NCBI GenBank assembly: GCA_032718475.1
Contig: JAUCBJ010001849.1
Coordinates: 1-64,000, forward strand
Direction of reading: 5' to 3'
Origin: Nemertoderma westbladi
Lineage: Eukaryota; Xenacoelomorpha; Nemertodermatida; Nemertodermatidae
Length of the DNA: 64,000 nt
Position numbers and translations under genes: made by a program. This document shows positions 44,331 through 56,045 of this stretch, one piece after another (within the stretch, counting starts at the first letter, position 1; every line of letters starts with the position of its first letter). The notes beneath the pieces were generated by a model that saw nothing but the letters and a program-made list of their open reading frames with translations, did not search any database and was not told the origin of the DNA.

Positions 44331-44664
44331 CATCGTATCGTTCTGGATACATTGAATAGACTCCATCAGTCCATTGTCCATCGCGATCGTTACGTTTAAT
44401 TGACTCCGTCGCCTCCTCGGATTAGGAATCCGGCCGGGTTTCGTAGATTCCGCCATCGTTCAGCAGTTCAGTGTTTTTAATCAAAGCCAGAATTCCGGCA
44501 CCGGCACCACGATCAACGATTTCGGAAGTAACAGACTCCGTCAACAACACTCGGGGTTTAAAAAATACAACTATCAGGCAACTTGTAACTGGGCGATCAT
44601 CTATCTGATAGTTGAAAAAGACTGTCTGACAGTTGGTATCAGACTATCTGATAGTTAGCGCCCC

Positions 44665-44717
44665 ATGGGTAAATCCTTACCCCATGGGCTTTTACCTCTC
44701 TGACTGACAGCGCAACA
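44665..44717 (+). repeat. Short piece of DR1 block 3
   Basis: 'gtaaatccttacc' followed by 'ctctgactgacagcgcaaca' matches the last ~50 bp of DR1 at 18050-18100 and 46045-46105. A longer inverted word, 'ccatggg...cccatgg', surrounds the first part. Confidence 0.6.
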
Positions 44718-45555
44718 GCCCCTATAGCGTTTAGGTATGTTAGGTAGGTAGGTTGCCAAAGTATGCAAGTACTGTAGCTGACGGTAACTACCTAGGGTTG
44801 TAGGGCATAGGGGGTATGAGTCTGCGGCAGGCAGGCTGTTAACTGGTTGTGGGGAGCTACCGGTTTCAGGCTAGGGGTTACTTAGGGCTGTGTTACTGTA
44901 TAATTTAGTATCAAGGTGCACGTAGATACAGTATGAATAAAAATGGCTACGTTGGGCTTTGTTGTGGGCAGTCCGAGAATGGGCGTAGTTGGCGGAAAGT
45001 ATTTTTAGGACAAGGTTTGAGTCTCGAGAAAATAAGGAGGAATATTTCAGCAGGTTTGAGAGGGGGGTTTGGGGGGGGGGGGGGTGGTGGGTTTATTTGT
45101 TAGATGTTTTTAGAATGGTAGGTATAAATAATTATTGCAGCAAAAATTAAATTAAAATAGCACCATAAAACTGTGAGGTAATAAAAGTGTGTACCGCATA
45201 TACGTCATATGGACCAAAGTGGTTTGGGGTCTGTGGTAAAAGTATTAAAAAGTACAATAAAACTGTAAATGATTTTGTGAGATAATTAAAGTAGGCCTAT
45301 GTACTGTATGAAAGATGCGCCAAAATGGTTTAGGGTCTCGTGAAACTGTAAATGATTTTGAGAGATAATTAAACTATGTACTATGTATACGGCAGATGCA
45401 CCAAAGTGGTTAGGGGTACGATGATGTAATATTATTGATATTACTCGTAATATTGATATTGAAGAACACCATATTGATATTGAAGAGTGAAAAATTGGAT
45501 TTTGAGCCTAATCAGATGCCATACTAATCAGTACCGGTAAGTAATAATTATCGTA

Positions 45556-46120
45556 AACGTAAAGATATGATTATGTACGTGATATGATATTAGTTTCTCA
45601 AATATCTATCCATCCATTGACGTCCAAATATATCCAATTTCTCAATCCATACTAATCAGCATGTAACAATGCACCATATACTGCAATAATGTCAATGTCC
45701 AACCAAACCCAAACAATGCGTTAGTGTTGGAGGACCAGCCTCTGAGAGTTGTTAGGCCTAACGGCACCTCGCTCGGTCGCATTAGTTTTTTTAGCGCGCT
45801 AGTTCCAGCTGCCAGATTCGGTTAGTGGATGATATAGAATCAGCACATCAGTGCAACTCAGGCGTGCATTTTACAGATGTTGGTCTAATATACAGTATAT
45901 GGTCTTCTGGTCTTGTACCGCGAAACCGTGTACTATTTACAGATGTCAGGATGTAGGCTTAATTTGGGGTCTTGTACCGTAACCGTGTACAGTACTTGTG
46001 GGCCTATACAGCTACTGTTATTTTGCCTAATACAGGTCCCAGAGGTAAAATCCTTACCCCAGGCAGCCAGCGGCTGTTACCTCTGACTGACAGCGCAACA
46101 GCCCTCTCTCTCTCTCTCTA
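45556..46120 (+). repeat. Dispersed repeat DR1, copy C (uninterrupted)
   Basis: Contains all three DR1 blocks in continuous order: 'ccaatttctcaatccatac', 'gtcaatgtccaacc', 'aacggcacctcgctcgg', 'gatatagaatcagcacatc', 'cttgtaccgcgaaaccgtg' and 'ctgactgacagcgcaaca', ending in a (tc)n microsatellite. It serves as the empty-site reference for the two LINE insertions in copy A. Confidence 0.85.
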
Positions 46121-46448
46121 CTTACAGACTTAGGGGGTTCTGCCTTGAAGGTGACGAGTACATTTTTCTGTAGGCTAAATAAATACAGAAATAGGCCACC
46201 CCTGACCTTGAAATTATAAATTAAGCTTTCTGGAGAAACCCGTGAGGTGCACAGCAGGGCACAGCACACATAATCCGGTCAAAATGTCCTTTCCTTGAGG
46301 CCTACCAAACCTACTACTAAATACTGACCTACTGACAGTGGACAGTAGACCTTGTAGAAACTTAGATTCATTATTTCACTAGCACTATTTTACTTAGGCC
46401 TAGCATATTGCTGCAACTTCGCGTGTGCTGCTGCTGTTATAGTTTACA

Positions 46449-47213
46449 ATGCAACGCGCGTTATTAGAAGGCATTTCAACGGTTCTCCTTGACATAGAAG
46501 GGACTGTTTGTCCCATCGCCTTCGTTAAAGATACTTTATTTCCCTACGTTACCGCAAATGTAAGACCCTTCCTGGTTGACAACTGGAACTCGAATGAATT
46601 CAAGTCACTTCTCAATGACCTCGTTGACCAATCCAAACGAGATAACGTTGAATTCCCAGAAGAGGTGGACGTTATCCCCAATGATTCAGACAGCGATAAA
46701 GACATTGTAGTAGATGCCTTGGTAAATAACATTTTATGGCAGGTCGCCAAAGATAGAAAGACATCGGCACTTAAAACTCTTCAAGGCCGCATGTGGAAGT
46801 CAGCGTACGTGTCGGGTGACATCAAGGCTCCTGTTTACTTGGACGTTGTAAATGCATTGTACCGATGGAAGGATTCCCACGTTAGCGTTTCTATATACTC
46901 GTCTGGGAGTGTTGAAGCTCAACGTCTATTATTTAGTTACAGCGAATCGGGGGATTTAACACCGTTCCTTTCGGAATACTTTGATACCCGAATCGGGATG
47001 AAACGCGAATCGAATAGCTACTCGGCCATATCGGACTCTATGGTTGTCCAGCCGGCTCGGGTTTTATTTCTAACGGATGTTTATGAGGAAGCGAGAGCGG
47101 CCGAGTCTGCTGGAATGTCGGTGTGTTTGGTTGTAAGACCCGGGAATAACTCGTTACCTAGTGACTCCGAGAACCTTCCAGTCATTAAATCATTCGATGA
47201 ATTATTTGATTAA
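46449..47213 (+). CDS. ENOPH1: Enolase-phosphatase E1
   Basis: 254 codons, close to the usual ~225-261 residues. This cytosolic HAD-superfamily enzyme of the methionine salvage pathway enolises and dephosphorylates 2,3-diketo-5-methylthiopentyl-1-phosphate. Motif I is 'LLDIEGTVCPIAFVKDTLFP' with nucleophile Asp15; animal homologues usually have TTP where this has TVCP. Motif II is 'IYSSGS', motif III Lys is in 'RIGMKRESNSY' and motif IV is 'VLFLTDVYEEA'. The C-terminus has the family's 'VVRPGN'. The ATG at 46449 gives the conserved start position. The gene has no introns, unlike vertebrate ENOPH1. An AATAAA-type signal lies at about 47380. The 84-codon frame at 47421-47675 downstream is unsupported. 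Confidence 0.95.
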   Translation: MQRALLEGISTVLLDIEGTVCPIAFVKDTLFPYVTANVRPFLVDNWNSNEFKSLLNDLVDQSKRDNVEFPEEVDVIPNDSDSDKDIVVDALVNNILWQVAKDRKTSALKTLQGRMWKSAYVSGDIKAPVYLDVVNALYRWKDSHVSVSIYSSGSVEAQRLLFSYSESGDLTPFLSEYFDTRIGMKRESNSYSAISDSMVVQPARVLFLTDVYEEARAAESAGMSVCLVVRPGNNSLPSDSENLPVIKSFDELFD

Positions 47214-48213
47214 TACAGATTATTGAATCTACCCACAACGCTACTGTCTTTGTGATATTCGGTTTGTTTAGCAACTTCTGATTTTGCAACAGCAAATATC
47301 AGATGATAATTTTGGTTATTAATAATTATTAATAACTGACATTTACTTAGACTCGCACCAAAATTAACTGAAACTAAACAATAAAAGTTGTAAACCTTCC
47401 AGATTCCAGTAGCGGTAACTATGGTGACTATGGTTAGAAATAATTCAATTGTGTTTGAAGTTTGTTGTTTTGGTTTTTCCGTTACTATTTATATATTCAA
47501 GGTGATTGGTGCTATTAGTTGGTACTTAGTATTATGTACTGGTAACTCTATTAAAGGAAGTTCAGTTTCGCGTTCCTTTGTGAAGATTAGCTGTATAAAT
47601 AATAGAGACAATAAATACATTTACATTGATAATTCATTCCAAAATATTAACATTTACTTAACCGCCGTTAAGTAATGTTAACAGCGAGTCTGTTCGGTAT
47701 CACATTGGGACTTTAGTTGACAGCTGTACATTTATTTGCGAAGTAAAGTAGACTTTACAGGTTTATACGAGTAACTTTACAATGAAACTGAACCTGATCC
47801 TTGGAATTTCTCTTCGGTTGTCTCCAAAACCTGTTTGTTTATTAATAAACCTTTAAATAACATCTACAACAGCTGTAAGTACCGGTAAAGCGAGATATAA
47901 CTGCTAAATGTGTAGATGAATTCTTTTAATATTACTTCTAAACTTTTATACTGGTTTGATACAAAAAATTAGAGAATTTTAGAAATTCCACTAAAAATAT
48001 TAAACACGTGCGGTTTTCAAGGGATTCGTTTCGTAATGTTAACATTTTGTAATGAATAAACCTTTACATTATGTAGTTGCAATAAGTACTTTACAGCTTT
48101 CTGATCCTCATTTATTTATTTTCTCAACAATTCGGTTCAGCACACAAGAAATATTTATTTAACGTTTTTTGACAGCAACTAATATTATTTACAAATATAA
48201 AACAGAACCAACG

Positions 48214-49275
48214 ATGTCCGAAACGACCAAAGATCATGTCCAATCAGTTGTTGGTCTTGTAAATCCAGAGGATCTCGGATATACGTTGACCCACGAACAC
48301 CTAAAGATCGATTACTCCAGTTGTGTGCAAGATTGCGGCGAACACGGAATATCTAATGAACTATTTAAAGGAGAGATTGCCTTAAACAACTTTAATTTAG
48401 TCAATCGATATCCGTATTGCCATGAGGATAACCTGAATGTAGCGAACGACGGTGAGTCTGTGCTGTCCGACGTTAAGTTGTTTAAGGAGCGCGGAGGCGG
48501 TTGTATTGTAGATAACACGACTATAGGTATAGGGCGAGACGCGACATTTCTGCGTGAACTTTCTACCCAAACTGGAGTTCATGTAATCGCCCCCACAGGT
48601 CTATATTTGAGTCACACAGTCCCAGCCTCCTACAGGGGTTACACTGTGGAGCAGCTGTACGATCTAATGGTTAAAGAGATTACCCAAGGTATCGATGGTA
48701 CTGACATTAAAGCTGGAGTTATAGGAGAGATAGGTTGCGAGTATCCGCTAGAGGCGTTAGAACGGAGGTGTTTGTTGGCGGCGTCGCAGACACAACAACA
48801 GCTCGGGGCTCCGCTTATAATACACCCGGGTCGCTATGACGACAGCCCGGTAGAGATAATGCGACTTGTGTTGGAGAGCGGAGGCCTTAAGGATAAAGTC
48901 GTTATGTCTCATATGGAGCGAACCTATGTGAACCCCGATTCGGTGTTCGATCTACTCGAGCTCGGGTGTATAGTCGAATACGATTTCTTCGGGATCGAAA
49001 CGAGTTTCTATCCGAAACGCAACGAGTTGGATATGATGAACGACGGCGAGAGAGTCAGGATTATAAAGAAGATTATCGATCAGGGATTCCTCCATAAGGT
49101 CGCCATCGCTCACGATATTCACACGAAACATCGACTCACTAAATACGGTGGCCATGGTTACTCCCACATTCTAGAACATATTGTACCGCTAATGTTGCGT
49201 CGGGGTATCAGCCAATCACAAGTCGACGTTGTGTTGAAGACGACGCCTCAGCGGTGGTTGACCTTTACCAAATAA
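48214..49275 (+). CDS. PTER: Phosphotriesterase-related protein (PTER)
   Basis: 353 codons from the ATG at 48214 (human PTER is 349); the open frame begins earlier at a TTG, which is not used. This amidohydrolase-fold metalloenzyme has been described as an N-acetyltaurine hydrolase. Metal ligands are visible: 'TLTHEHL' (His27, His29), Glu in 'GEIGCEYPL' at the bridging position, 'IIHPGR', 'MSHMERT' and Asp in 'IAHDIHTKHRL'. The C-terminus 'TPQRWLTF' is family-typical. It is a single exon, in tandem with ENOPH1 ~1 kb upstream on the same strand, but the two have no shared pathway. 47676-48213 is non-coding. A possible AATAAA signal lies near 49555. Confidence 0.95.
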   Translation: MSETTKDHVQSVVGLVNPEDLGYTLTHEHLKIDYSSCVQDCGEHGISNELFKGEIALNNFNLVNRYPYCHEDNLNVANDGESVLSDVKLFKERGGGCIVDNTTIGIGRDATFLRELSTQTGVHVIAPTGLYLSHTVPASYRGYTVEQLYDLMVKEITQGIDGTDIKAGVIGEIGCEYPLEALERRCLLAASQTQQQLGAPLIIHPGRYDDSPVEIMRLVLESGGLKDKVVMSHMERTYVNPDSVFDLLELGCIVEYDFFGIETSFYPKRNELDMMNDGERVRIIKKIIDQGFLHKVAIAHDIHTKHRLTKYGGHGYSHILEHIVPLMLRRGISQSQVDVVLKTTPQRWLTFTK

Positions 49276-51332
49276 TACTTGATGAATCAATGATAATTAT
49301 TAATTAGGGATTATAAATTATCAATTAGTGAATGTTATTAAATTAACTCTTTATTTTTATAAAATATTTGTGGAGGATTGAATAGAATACGTCATTACAG
49401 TACTGGATTACCCGCAGTTTATTCTATATTATGTAACTGGTATAAACTATTGGTTTGGTTATACCCACTGATTACCATCGGTGTATCTCATTAATATATG
49501 ATTCGAGGACAATTAATACCAGACGGTTTATTTTATTCAAAAATGCACTTCCTGAATAAATGGAGAATTATTGGTTTCTTTATTTCTTTCTTTTTTCCTT
49601 TTTTTTATTCTATTCATTAATATTAGAAGAACCGGTAATAATGAAACACTATGAATCAATCGAAGATAGACATTACGAACTTACAAAAAGTGTTTGATTG
49701 AGGATGAGGTCAAATATATTGAAAAACCTAATAGCTGCAAGAAGGAAGGGCGATAAACTAGGAACAAGTTTCAGTGCAATAGTTGGTATCGATTTAGGTT
49801 TGATATCAGGAGTTTGGAGTGACTCATTGATGTTGGTGCATTAAATGGAATATGATGGAGCTGCTGGGGCCAGCCCAGGGTAAACACACTGTTAGAATAG
49901 TTTGTCCTTGTAACACCGTCTTAGGTGATGATTGACATGGTTGATTTGATTATTTTGGACAGTAACTACAATATAACTAATAACTACTCACTACAAGATC
50001 ATTACACTTTTATGTAGGCCTCTTGCACAAACGCACAGCTGAGTTTACCACAGTAAGATAATAACTCCATTCTCATGCATTCAAATATCTGTCTGTAGTA
50101 TTTTTAATGGATGTGTTTCGTTTATTTGTTGTCGTTGTTGATAATTATTTGGGCCTAACAACGTTGTTAAGGGGAGTAGTAGGCCTACAGTCATGTTTTC
50201 CATACAAACTACTATTACGCCTCTGTACCATTTTAGAACGCATCAGACTACTTTATAGGCCAACTGTTCTTGCATTCCAACCGGAATTTAATGGGCTTTC
50301 TGGTGAACCAATTTTTTTTCATATATTTACTATTTAGCTAATTTTTTTGAAAAATGGACCTAATTTTAAATAAAAATAGCCAAATAATTTGTGTAACAAA
50401 CATTAAAATCACAATTCGGTGATTATGCGTACATAATATAAAAAAAACTAATACAATTGGTTCACGTTATTCTACGGTAAAAAGTGATCCTATTGAGAAA
50501 TTTTCAAGTCCATAGCTCAAATGGCAGTTGAGAAACATGTACCGAAAAATTCTAAAAACTCATTTTGAGAAAAATTCAGTTTAAATTTGAACCTTCCCGC
50601 GCATAAACGTCTGTTATTATTTAGTTTAAGTTAGTTTAATTTAGTTTATTATTAAGTTATTCAGTTTTCACTTTTAATGAAATCTTGTTAGTCTGTATGA
50701 CTGTCTGTCGGTATTTCTGACTATCCGACAATCTGTCCGTCAAATATAAGAAAAGGGCATACAATCTAGTTAAAAGTTTAGCAATTAAAAAGTTAAAAGC
50801 AGTTAAATAGCAGTTAAAAGTCTAGTTTAGCAGTCAGTCTGTCGGTTATATTTTGACGGATAGTCAGACAGGCATACAGACAGAAACGACGAGGCCAAAT
50901 TTGAATATTGACATCAGAAATGAAGTCACCGACCACGAAAACACATATATAGGGAATTTTTTAGACCGATAGTTTGCTTTTTATTGACGGACAGACATAC
51001 TGACAGACAAACCGACAGTCAATCGGACAGACAGCCATATCTCGAGAATTAAAACAGATCTTGGTAAACGGTTTTCAAATTTGGAATCTTGATATTGCTC
51101 TAGATGAAACAGAAAAAAAATTGAAAAAAAAAATGGACGCCTGTACTACAACTCCCCTTAAACTTATATCGAGGATAAAGTTAATGTTTAAATTGCCGCT
51201 GTTTATTGTTAAGCACTAAGATGATGCTTAATACCTGCTACATACATCGGGGAGGTTTCGGCGATGTGGTATCACGAGGTACAGGTGACCAAATATAATA
51301 TCCCAAAGTGTGTTCATATTATTGAGAACGTC
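49276..51332. other. Intergenic region with inverted GACAGACA-type words
   Basis: No convincing gene is present; a 76-codon frame at 50107-50337 has no domain. From about 50690 to 50890, words such as 'gtctgtatgactgtctg' and 'actatccg' recur in inverted form and could fold into a long imperfect hairpin. Further 'cagacagac' words lie at 50990-51035. Confidence 0.55.
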
Positions 51333-52436
51333 TAGGTTAGGTTAATGTAACAGACTCAGTAGGTTTAGGTTACTGTAACAGACTCAGTAGGTTTAGGTCA
51401 CTGTAACAGACTCAGTAGGTTTAGGTAACTGTAACAGACTCGGTAGGTTTAGGTTACTGTAACAGACTCGGTAGGTTTAGGTTACTGTAACAGACTCGGT
51501 AGGTTTAGGTTACTGTAACAGACTCGGTAGGTTTAGGTTACTGTAACAGACTCGGTAGGTTTAGGTTACTGTAACAGACTCGGCAGGTTTAGGTTACTGT
51601 AACAGACTCGGTAGGTTTAGGTTACTGTAACAGACTCGGTAGGTTTAGGTTACTGTAACAGACTCGGTAGGTTTAGGTTACTGTAACAGACTCGGTAGGT
51701 TTAGGTTACTGTAACAGACTCGGTAGGTTTAGGTTACTGTAACAGACTCGGCAGGCTTAGCTTACTGTAACAGACTCGGTAGGTTTAGGTTACTGTAACA
51801 AACTCGGTAGTTTTAGGTGACTGTAACAGACTCGGTAGGTTTAGGTTACTGTAACAGACTCGGTAGGTTTAGGTTACTGTAACAGACTCGGTAGGTTTAG
51901 GTTACTGTAACAAACTCGGTAGTTTTAGGTGACTGTAACAGACTCGGTAGGTTTAGGTTACTGTAACAGACTCGGTAGGTTTAGGTTACTGTAACAGACT
52001 CGGTAGGTTTAGGTTACTGTAACAGACTCGGCAGGCTTAGCTTACTGTAACAGACTCGGTAGGTTTAGGTTACTGTAACAAACTCGGTAGTTTTAGGTGA
52101 CTGTAACAGACTCGGTAGGTTTAGGTTACTGTAACAGACTCGGTAGGTTTAGGTTACTGTAACAGACTCGGTAGGTTTAGGTTACTGTAACATACTCGGT
52201 ATGTTTAGGTTACTGTAACAGACTCGGTAGGTTTATGTTACTGTAACAGACTCGGTAGGTTTAGGTTACTGTAACAGACTCAGGTAACAGACTCAGTAGG
52301 TTTAGGTTACTGTAACAGACTCTGTAGGTTTAGTACTGTAACAGACTCAGTAGGTTTAGGTTACAGACTCGGTAGGTTTAGGTTACTGTAACAGATTCGG
52401 TAGGTTTAGGTTACTGTAACAAACTCGGTAGGTTCT
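51333..52436. repeat. 28-bp minisatellite with 280-bp higher-order unit, about 39 copies
   Basis: Unit contains 'ggtttaggttactgtaacag', whose core 'gttactgtaac' is palindromic. Variant units ('gcaggcttagcttactg' followed by 'aaactcggtagttttaggtg') recur 280 bp apart (51751 and 52031), which is ten units. No coding potential. Confidence 0.96.
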
Positions 52437-52475
52437 CACAGTGAGCGCAGGGGGCGTTTTATTATTTTTTTTCTA

Positions 52476-53726
52476 GGGGGGGGGGGGGGGGGGGGCGTCT
52501 ATCTCCTTGTAATAAACAGATACATTTTGTAAAAAAAAATTGACATTAACATCATTACATTTTTGTAATAATAATATTAAATAACTAAAACCAATACAAA
52601 GAAACAAGAATAAATTATTCAATAGATAAAACTGTTTGATACCGAACAGTAAATAATACGACAAAAAAAGCGAGATAAAACAATCAAATTGTTGAGGACA
52701 AGAAACACCTGTTTTGGAAACTGATAACAATTTTTTAAATATTTATTTCTACACCTCATGAAATTTGACAAATCTTAACAAATATAAATAAATATGTAGG
52801 ATATATACCACCAAAACTCTTAAAAGCACCAACCACTCGAACACAAGTGACACAGTATATGGCACATATCTCCATGACAACATTTTAATTTAAATATGAT
52901 AAGTATTGTTCCTGTATTATATATTTTTTTTGTGTTGAAACAACAATGAAAGTGTTACTGCCCTTTAGGCCACTACAGAATATCCGACATCAAAAAATAC
53001 ACCCAATAATGATATCATAAAGTTATAAGACAAATAAAGTAAATATTAGCGTAAAATAAATAAACTAAAACAATAGAAATAAGGAAAAGGACTAAAATGG
53101 CCTCGAGTAGCAGCACATTATTAGAAACTACATGACTAAAAGGAAAGATGAGCCAATAGTTAGATAAGGAATGGCTAGTGAGCCGGGAATGCACATATAT
53201 TGCTGTGCCGCGGATTTTGTGCACAATATTGAGTAGGTAACCAATTAATTATCGTACTACTACCACATCCATTAATAAGAAACGATCACCATGTCATAAA
53301 CATTACATAAACAGTATAAAAATATATATCGCTATTATTAAACAAAAGGAATACCTATGAAGAAAATGGGAAAAAATGTACCGCGTTGGTGAAATAGAAA
53401 TCCAACCTTAAAATAAAAATCGCGAAATAAAGATTCGAACACAATTATCTTAGAGTAATTTAAATTGCTAAATATCTCAAGCACCGATACATTATATTTG
53501 TTGATATGAAAAAGAAATCTAAATCATAATAATTAATAATATTAATAGCAAAATCATAACAAACAAATATGCAGCCCAGAGCCGCCAACCGTTAATTTTA
53601 TATATAGAACGTAACATGGAGCGCAATGTCACACAGCATAGTCACTCATAGAAGTTAGGGGACACGCAGCACCGCAAGCAGGACCGTGGTCCTAGCCACA
53701 TATAATCAAACGGCAAGACACACAGA
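52476..53726. other. Non-coding A/T-rich region beginning with 20-base poly(dG)
   Basis: 52476-52495 is 20 Gs. Short ORFs at 52473-52730 and 53015-53224 on the minus strand are hydrophobic A/T-rich artefacts without family features. No gene is recognised. Confidence 0.55.
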
Positions 53727-55650
53727 CAGGTTAATGTAAAACAAAGTCGCACAGCTGTTAATGTCATACAAAGTCGCACAGCTGTTAATGTCATACAAAG
53801 TCGCACAGCTGTTAATGTCATACAAAGTCGCACAGCTGTTAATGTCACACAAAGTCGCACAGCTGTTAATGTCATACAAAGTCGCACAGCTGTTACACAA
53901 AGTCGCATAGCTGTTACACAAAGTCGCACAGCTAGGTTAATATCACACAAAGTCACACAGCTGTTAATGTCACGCAAAAGTCTCTCAGCTGTTAATGTCA
54001 CACAAAGTCGCACATGTAGGTTAATGTCACCCAAAGTCGCACAGCTGTTAATGTCACACAATGTCGCACAGCTGTTACACAAAGTCGCACAGCTGTTACA
54101 CAAAGTCCCACAACCAGGTTAATGTCACCCAAAGTCGCACAGCTGTTAATGTCACACAAAGTCGCACAGCTAGGTTAATGTCACCCAAAGTCGCACAACC
54201 AGATGAATGTTACACAAAGTCGCACAGCTAGGTTAATATCACACAAAGTCACACAGCTGTTAATGTCACGCAAAAGTCGCTCAGCTGTTAATGTCACACA
54301 AAGTCGCACAGGTAGGATAATGTCACCCAAAGTCGCACAGCTGTTAATGTCACACAATGTCGCACAGCTGTTACACAAAGTCGTACAGCTGTTACACAAA
54401 GTCCCACAACCAGGTTAATGTCACCCAAAGTCGCACAGCTGTTAATGTCACACAAAGTCGCACAGCTAGGTTAATGTCACCCAAAGTCGCACAACCAGAT
54501 GAATGTTACACAAAGTCGCACAGCTAGGTTAATGTCCCACAAAGTCGCACAGCTGTTAATGTTACACAAAGTCCCACAACCAGATTAATGTCACACAACG
54601 TCGCACATCTGTTAATGTCACACAAAGTCCCTCAACCAGATTAATGTCACATAAAGTCGCAGAACTAGATTAATGTCACTCAAAGTCGCACAGCTGTTAA
54701 TGTCACACAAAGTCGCACAGCTGCTAATGTGACAAAAGTCGCACAGCTGTTAATGTCACACAAAGTCGCCCAGCTGTTAATGTCACAAAAAGTCGAACAG
54801 CTGTTAATTTCACACAAAGTCGCACAGCTGCTAATGTCACACAAAGTCCCACAACCAGATTAATGTCACACAAAGTCCCACAGCTATATTAATGTCACAC
54901 AAAGTCGCACAGCTAGGTTAATGGCACACAAAGTCGCACAGCTGTTAATGTCACACAAAGTCCCACAGCTAGATTAATGTCACACAAAGTCGCACAGCTA
55001 GGTTAATGTCACACAAAGTCGCACAGCTGTTAATGTCGCACAAAGTCCCACAGCTAGGTTAATGTCATACAAAGACGCACAGCTAGGTTAATGTCACACA
55101 AAGTCGCACAGCTGCTAATGTCACACAAAGTCCCACAACCAGATTAATGTCACACAAAGTCCCACAGCTATATTAATGTCACACAAAGTCGCACAGCTAG
55201 GTTAATGGCACACAAAGTCGCACAGCTGTTAATGTCACACAAAGTCCCACAGCTAGATTAATGTCACACAAAGTCGCACAGCTAGGTTAATGTCACACAA
55301 AGTCGCACAGCTGTTAATGTCGCACAAAGTCCCACAGCTAGGTTAATGTCACACAAAGACGCACAGCTAGGTTAATGTCACACAAAGTCGCACAGCTGTT
55401 AATGTCACACAAAGTCGCACAACCAGATTAATGTTACACAAAGTCGCACAACTAGGTTAATGGCCCACAAAGTCGCACAGCTGTTAATGTCACACAAAGT
55501 CCCACAACCAGATTAATGTCACACAAGTCGCACATCTGTTAATGTCACACAAAGTCCCTCAACCAGATTAATTTCACACAAAGTCGCACAGCTGTTAATG
55601 TCACACAAAGTCGCACAACCAGATTAATATTACACAAAGTCATACATGTC
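53727..55650. repeat. 27/29-bp (and 21-bp) minisatellite, about 70 copies
   Basis: Units end in 'cacaaagtcgcacagct' and are linked by 'gttaatgtca' (27-bp type) or 'aggttaatgtca' (29-bp type); a shorter 21-bp type lacks the linker. Higher-order duplications are visible: 53936-54170 resembles 54235-54470, and 54830-55080 resembles 55105-55370. Mixed unit lengths prevent a long ORF. Confidence 0.95.
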
Positions 55651-56045
55651 CAGGTGTCCACCCCGCGACAAACAAAGACAAAATATAAAAACAAATGAGC
55701 ACAAGGCAAAACGAATAAGAACAATAAAGATTAAATCGAAATATATTTAGTTCAAAATAAGATTTTTTAGAAACTATTTGAATTAATTTGGTTTATAGTG
55801 ATAAAATATTTTTTGTTTGATATGTAGAACAGTAACTGACAATGTTTGATACAATGGGGAAGCAATAAAACCGATTGATTACGGAAGTATTACCGGCGAG
55901 AAAACCAGGAAATCCTGAGACGAAATAAAAGATATGAGCGATAAAAATAACTAAAAGGTGAAATTTATAATATTATGCAGCTAAAAGAGTTCCTTATCAC
56001 TTAGTTACAAAGTGGGTCTCGCAACTAAATAACAAGGAACTACCA
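55651..56045. other. A/T-rich spacer between two minisatellites
   Basis: No gene, repeat or structured element is recognised. Confidence 0.5.

Noticed and set aside
43756-44456. Three similar minus-strand ORFs of 61-90 codons sharing a common peptide
   Set aside because: They come from a 142-bp tandem repeat whose period is not a multiple of three, so the shared peptide cannot be read continuously.
47421-47675. 84-codon ORF downstream of ENOPH1
   Set aside because: It overlaps the ENOPH1 3' region, is hydrophobic and has no domain.
51333-52436. Interstitial telomeric repeat, because of 'ttaggt' words
   Set aside because: The period is 28 bp, not a TTAGGG-type hexamer.
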